Assembly: GCA_002683135.1 (NCBI GenBank)
Contig: NYSS01000005.1
Coordinates: forward strand, 166,834-230,833
Direction of reading: 5' to 3'
From: Planctomycetota bacterium
GTDB taxonomy: Bacteria; Planctomycetota; GCA-002687715
DNA length: 64,000 nucleotides
The notes beneath the pieces are model-generated. The model did not search any database, was not told where the DNA came from, and saw nothing but the letters and a program-made list of their open reading frames with translations. The position numbers were made by a program, and so were the translations under genes. Positions 60,557 through 64,000 of this stretch are shown in pieces. The stretch's first letter is position 1. Every line of letters begins with the position of its first letter.

Positions 60557-61900
60557 TCAGGGGAGGTTCACGAGCTGGCGATTGGAGATGTTGAACCAGC
60601 CGTTTGGCGCGTCACTGTTTTCGATCAGCGCTTCCGAGACCAGCTGGATGCCCAGCGGGGGCAGCGAGATCGAGAGCTGCCAGTGCCCGTTCGACGGGAT
60701 CACTCCGAGCGGGTTCGGTGGACCGAAGACTCCGGGACCGTCGACGACCGGGATGTAGGTGGGATGGAAGACGTTGATGATCCATCCGTACGGGGTGTAG
60801 ACCTCCAGCCAGGGTGTGACGGCGGGGGCCGGGAAGGCACCTAGGAGCAGGGGCGACCCGGGGGCTCCCCAGACGTGGATGTCCACGAGGCTGCCAGTGG
60901 TGGTGGCGGCGACGTTCACCTGCAGGGAGGCGGGGAGCCCCGGGCCGTGGTCTTCTTCGACGATGTAGAGCGCCTTGCCCGGGGTCGTGCTGACCGTGGG
61001 GGCATCCGTCAGCCAGTACATGGCTCCGCGGATTGAGGTCGTGATCGTGCGCAGACCGCTCCTCGGGAGGCCGTAGCTCTCGGTGGCGAAGGGGGCGTTG
61101 CTGCCTGACGTTGGAGATCCAGGAAACGCGGACCCGACGCCGCAGGAACACAGCGTGGTGAACGCGTTTACCCCGATGAGCGCACCGCGACCGAGCTGGT
61201 CGTAGTACGACCGAGCGAGTGACGTCACGCGCACGATCGAGTTCGGCGTGATGAGGGTGCTCCAGTAGGAGAGGGTGCCGACGGTCGCAGGTGACCAACG
61301 ACGGACCTGGGCGCCGTACGCGATCAGGATGTCCTGTGAAGCGGCGACGGATTGGAGCGTCGCGTTGTCTCCGAAGCCGGGCCCGAGGTATGTCGGCGTC
61401 CCCCCCAGCGAGTCGTGTCGGTAGATGCCGGGGTTGCCCACAGCCGTCTGTGTCCCGAATATCCAGCGGCCATCATCGTCGATCGTGAAGCCAGCGGCGA
61501 TGAGCGGTGTCGTCCCGACCTGAACGGGGCCCGCGTTGTCGAGGCGGTAGACGGTGCTCAGAACGACCGTGAGGAAGGGGCTGTGAACGGCGACATAGCA
61601 CTTGCCGTCGACTGGGTTGAACGCGATCTGGCTCCCGACCCCCAGGCCGGTGGTGTAGGCCGCGGCGACGTTGCCGTTCGCCGAGACGCGGGTGATCGAG
61701 TCGGAGATTATGGGGGGGCCGCCGGCGGGGCGGTTCAGGATGAAGACGTTCCCCCACGCGTCGGCGGCCATGGCCTCTCCAGAGGCCACGATGCCGTCGG
61801 CGTGCAGGCTGACGTTGAAGGTCGCCGGCGTGGCCGGCTGTGCCGCCACGTTGGTGACGACCAAAGAACACAATATGATTGCGATCAGTGACTTATGCAT
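60557..61900 (-). CDS. Exported propeller-like protein of unknown function
   Basis: The 447-residue protein starts at ATG 61900, nine bases after GGGAG, with a signal peptide ([20 protein letters not shown]). The middle part has repeated strand-turn elements: [75 protein letters not shown], suggestive of a NHL/SMP-30-like propeller. The final 100 residues ([18 protein letters not shown] to [11 protein letters not shown]) match in style the C-terminal beta domain of other exported proteins here. Catalytic residues are not recognised. It is divergent from the cysteine-repeat lipoprotein gene. Confidence 0.75.
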   Translation of the reverse strand: MHKSLIAIILCSLVVTNVAAQPATPATFNVSLHADGIVASGEAMAADAWGNVFILNRPAGGPPIISDSITRVSANGNVAAAYTTGLGVGSQIAFNPVDGKCYVAVHSPFLTVVLSTVYRLDNAGPVQVGTTPLIAAGFTIDDDGRWIFGTQTAVGNPGIYRHDSLGGTPTYLGPGFGDNATLQSVAASQDILIAYGAQVRRWSPATVGTLSYWSTLITPNSIVRVTSLARSYYDQLGRGALIGVNAFTTLCSCGVGSAFPGSPTSGSNAPFATESYGLPRSGLRTITTSIRGAMYWLTDAPTVSTTPGKALYIVEEDHGPGLPASLQVNVAATTTGSLVDIHVWGAPGSPLLLGAFPAPAVTPWLEVYTPYGWIINVFHPTYIPVVDGPGVFGPPNPLGVIPSNGHWQLSISLPPLGIQLVSEALIENSDAPNGWFNISNRQLVNLP

Positions 61901-62091
61901 GTCCTGGATCTCCCGTTTGTTGAGTAGTGCGGGGGAGGGAACGGCGACGGGGCAGGGAACCCGTTCGAGGTTGGGAGCGACTTGCCGCCCGGGATGCAAC
62001 AAATAGGAGGCGAGAATTCGGCCTTCGGCGCCATCGGATAGCGTTTGGGACCGTCTATCTCCGTGATCTTCGATTGTAGGAGGAACATCTG

Positions 62092-62463
62092 ATGAAAATG
62101 ACACTCACTCTGGTCCTTGGTCTTGGCCTCCTCATTCCGCTCCTCGCTGGTTGCGGTCTGGAAGCAGAGCCAGGTGCGGCCAATGAAGAACCCCAGGCGA
62201 CCGTTTCGCTGTGCGGCGGCTGTGGTCAGTTCAAGGGCTCGGAGGCGTGCTGCGCCGACGAGGCCGCGCTCTGCTCCGGTTGCCAGCTGGCGAAGGGTTC
62301 CCCGGGCTGCTGCAAGATGGAGAAGGGTGCGGACGTCGCGCTCTGCTCCGGTTGCGGGCAGTTCAAGGGCTCTGACGTCTGCTGCGCTGCCGATGCCGAG
62401 AAGTGCGGCACGTGCGATCTGGCGAAGGGCTCCCCCGGCTGCTGCAAGATGCCGAAGAAATAA
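62092..62463 (+). CDS. Small cysteine-repeat lipoprotein
   Basis: The 123-residue protein starts at ATG 62092, behind AGGAGG; a second ATG at 62098 is also possible. A lipoprotein signal peptide ends in LLAG-C21, so it should be lipid-anchored. After a Glu/Pro-rich linker come two repeats of about 42 residues, each with eight cysteines arranged CxGC-GQFKGS-xxCC-(x)8-CxxC-xLAKGS-PGCCKM. Sixteen cysteines with CC pairs could bind metals or form disulphides. I do not recognise the family's function; metal storage or envelope redox work are guesses. It has 191 bases of upstream region shared with a divergent gene. Confidence 0.85.
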   Translation: MKMTLTLVLGLGLLIPLLAGCGLEAEPGAANEEPQATVSLCGGCGQFKGSEACCADEAALCSGCQLAKGSPGCCKMEKGADVALCSGCGQFKGSDVCCAADAEKCGTCDLAKGSPGCCKMPKK

Positions 62464-62643
62464 CTCGAGACCGAACGCACGCCAGCCTGCTCCGGAGTGG
62501 GCTCGGCGCGTGCTTCTCTCGATTAGCCCGGCGACTTGATGCAAGGGTGCGGGCAAAGCGGGCGCGGCCATCACCCGCGCGCGAGCCTTCTCTTGATTTG
62601 GCTTTGCAGCCCCGAGTAGACCCGGGGGCGCCTCCTCGGCGGC

Positions 62644-64000
62644 CTATTGCGTGACGACGGTGACAGGAGTGCTGAGCGCACCGGCGGCGAGGTCGTATGC
62701 CTGGACGATGAAGCCGAAACCGGCGGGGATGCCGGGGAGCGACCAGGTGCGGGATGTGTGGCCCTGGGCGTCCACCGTGGCGGGGGGCGCGTTGATGGTG
62801 AGCTGAACGATGGGGTCCATGAGGTTGATGATGTAGAGCTCCGGGTGCGCCCCGGGTGCGTCGAGAGGACCCCCGGTCACATCCGAGCGCAGGGAGAAGG
62901 CGCCCGACGGTGTGACGGTCGCGTACCGGGCGACGAACCAGCAGTTGGCGCCGGGGGTGAAGCCGCCGCCGTCGACTGTCAGGCTGCCGGGTGTGGTGAG
63001 ATCCACCGTGCCGGCGTCCAGGATGCGTGTCGTGGTCGCCATCGCAGCGGAGGCCCACGCCAGGGCCGTGACGCTGCTGTTGGCGCCGCCCTGAAAGTCG
63101 GTGGATGACAGGCCGAGGGACGCGGCGTCGGAGAAGCTGGCCCCCGACTGCGTGGCGACGCTTCCGAGTCCGCTGGAGCTGACGATGGCCGGTCCGGCGG
63201 CGTTGTCCGCGGCGAACCAGAAGTGGGGCAGGGTGTAGCCCCCCGGTCCGGTGAATGAACCACCCGCCGGGTCGATGGCGATGCCGTCGAGGTCGTCCAC
63301 GACCCCGCCGAGCCCCGCGTTCGAATAGAAGAGATCCAGGTGCAGCTCGAACAGGGCGATCTGCGCGCCGCCAGCCGTGACCGACGCGACGGTGCCGTCG
63401 CCGTTGGCGACGTAGGCGGACGCGGGCAGGCGGAGGACCCCGCCGTCTTGCACCATGACGCCGTTCACCGTCTGGGTCGTGGTCAGTGTCCAGTACAGAT
63501 CCCCTGTCGCCGTGTCGACGGTGAACCCGTTGACGTCCAGGTCCGCTGTCGTGTTCATGGCGAGCCGGATCTGCACCTCGGTTATGTACGGGACGAATCC
63601 GCCGGCGGGATTCAGGCGAATGACGTCGCCGTCCTCGATGGAAGAGGTGCCGAGGATGCCTCCCGGGCCGGCGTTGTTCGAGAACGACACCCAGAAGTCA
63701 AACAGGGAAGGCGGATTGGCGCCGCCGCTGACCGGATGCAATGCATCCAGGTTGCCGAGAACACCTTCGGTGAAGTTGTCGTCACCGTCGTCGTCACCGA
63801 ACCAGGTGGCCCACGCCCACTTCGGCGCGCACGAATGAGCGACGGCGCCGGTGGTCTTGACGATGATCGCCTCGTCGCGGAAGACGGCCGTCCAGTTGCC
63901 GGGGCTGGTGGCGCTTCCGCCAGCGCCGCTCGCGGAGGTCTCGGTGCCATCCATGGAGAAGAACACGGTGAACCCCTGCCCCGAGACCGGGGTCGCGGCA
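62644..64000 (-). CDS. Secreted planctomycetal protein (5' end outside window)
   Basis: The frame is open to the window's last base, so the start and signal peptide lie beyond it; about 451 residues are visible. The sequence is beta-rich without a catalytic motif: FTVFFSMDGTETS, TVDLTTPGSLTVDGGG, WFVARYATVTPSGAFSLRSDV, IDPAGGSFTGPGGYTLP and ADLDVNGFTVDTATG. The last 100 residues (GANCWFVARYA to AAGALSTPVTVVTQ) form the beta domain also seen in other exported proteins of the window. It is minus-strand and ends 180 bases from the end of the lipoprotein gene. Function is unknown. Confidence 0.75.
   Translation of the reverse strand, partial: AATPVSGQGFTVFFSMDGTETSASGAGGSATSPGNWTAVFRDEAIIVKTTGAVAHSCAPKWAWATWFGDDDGDDNFTEGVLGNLDALHPVSGGANPPSLFDFWVSFSNNAGPGGILGTSSIEDGDVIRLNPAGGFVPYITEVQIRLAMNTTADLDVNGFTVDTATGDLYWTLTTTQTVNGVMVQDGGVLRLPASAYVANGDGTVASVTAGGAQIALFELHLDLFYSNAGLGGVVDDLDGIAIDPAGGSFTGPGGYTLPHFWFAADNAAGPAIVSSSGLGSVATQSGASFSDAASLGLSSTDFQGGANSSVTALAWASAAMATTTRILDAGTVDLTTPGSLTVDGGGFTPGANCWFVARYATVTPSGAFSLRSDVTGGPLDAPGAHPELYIINLMDPIVQLTINAPPATVDAQGHTSRTWSLPGIPAGFGFIVQAYDLAAGALSTPVTVVTQ

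Noticed and set aside
1-64000. tRNA, rRNA, CRISPR arrays, insertion sequences, integrases
   Set aside because: I found no TpsiC-loop-like sequence in a cloverleaf context, no direct-repeat/spacer arrays and no transposase or integrase motifs. A covariance-model scan was not possible.

Overview
The window looks like chromosomal DNA of a high-GC member of the Planctomycetota. Reasons: a PVC-type membrane-bound dehydrogenase/HEAT/cytochrome c protein, a CxPxR sulfatase, many secreted FG-GAP, IPT/TIG and Ig-like proteins whose signal peptides end in A-Q, abundant Hanks-type kinases and FHA domains, and dense coding with short gaps. No rRNA, tRNA, CRISPR array, insertion sequence or phage gene was recognised. 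Layout: 1-2641 holds haem genes (3' end of a protoporphyrinogen oxidase gene, a scar containing the 3' half of hemD, intact hemL). 2735-12277 (minus) holds a thioredoxin-like gene with an in-frame TGA exactly at the first Cys of its WCGPC motif, an FG-GAP propeller protein and a tandem pair of very large IPT/glycine-rich secreted proteins. 12572-18209 (plus) encodes an FHA domain fused to an FtsZ/tubulin-like GTPase, an ADP-ribosylglycohydrolase-like protein, a PP2C phosphatase and a kinase-TM-FHA protein. It is met head-on at 18206 by a minus operon (28343-18206) for a 1947-residue tandem-kinase receptor with a sulfatase-modifying-factor-like C-terminus, a large membrane-anchored exported protein, and an FHA-TM-protease-like protein. 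Together 12.5-28.3 kb reads as a phosphoprotein signalling island. 28543-44297 is mixed: outer-membrane barrel, TrmJ-like methyltransferase, HEAT protein, FG-GAP protein, MetX, HD protein, DUF2071, CDP-alcohol phosphatidyltransferase, PVC dehydrogenase, GNAT enzyme and a zinc-ribbon rhomboid. 44388-57318 is mostly metabolic: PafA-like phosphatase, nucleotidyltransferase, sodium:solute symporter, SDR, aldehyde dehydrogenase, a glutamine-amidotransferase/CE15-esterase fusion, a HAD enzyme, and a coupled phnX-phnW-glycosyltransferase set for 2-aminoethylphosphonate. 57640-64000 encodes exported proteins: a LamG-like protein, a sulfatase, a propeller-like protein, a cysteine-repeat lipoprotein and the 3' part of another secreted protein. 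The strongest candidates for new biology are the probable selenocysteine thioredoxin (2735-3337) and the FHA-FtsZ-like GTPase with its ADP-ribosylhydrolase, phosphatase and kinase neighbours. Three places (about 905-930, 46149-46180 and 52600) look like gene-to-gene or intragenic deletion junctions; whether these are real or assembly errors cannot be told from sequence alone. All functional statements rest on motif reading; no database search was run.
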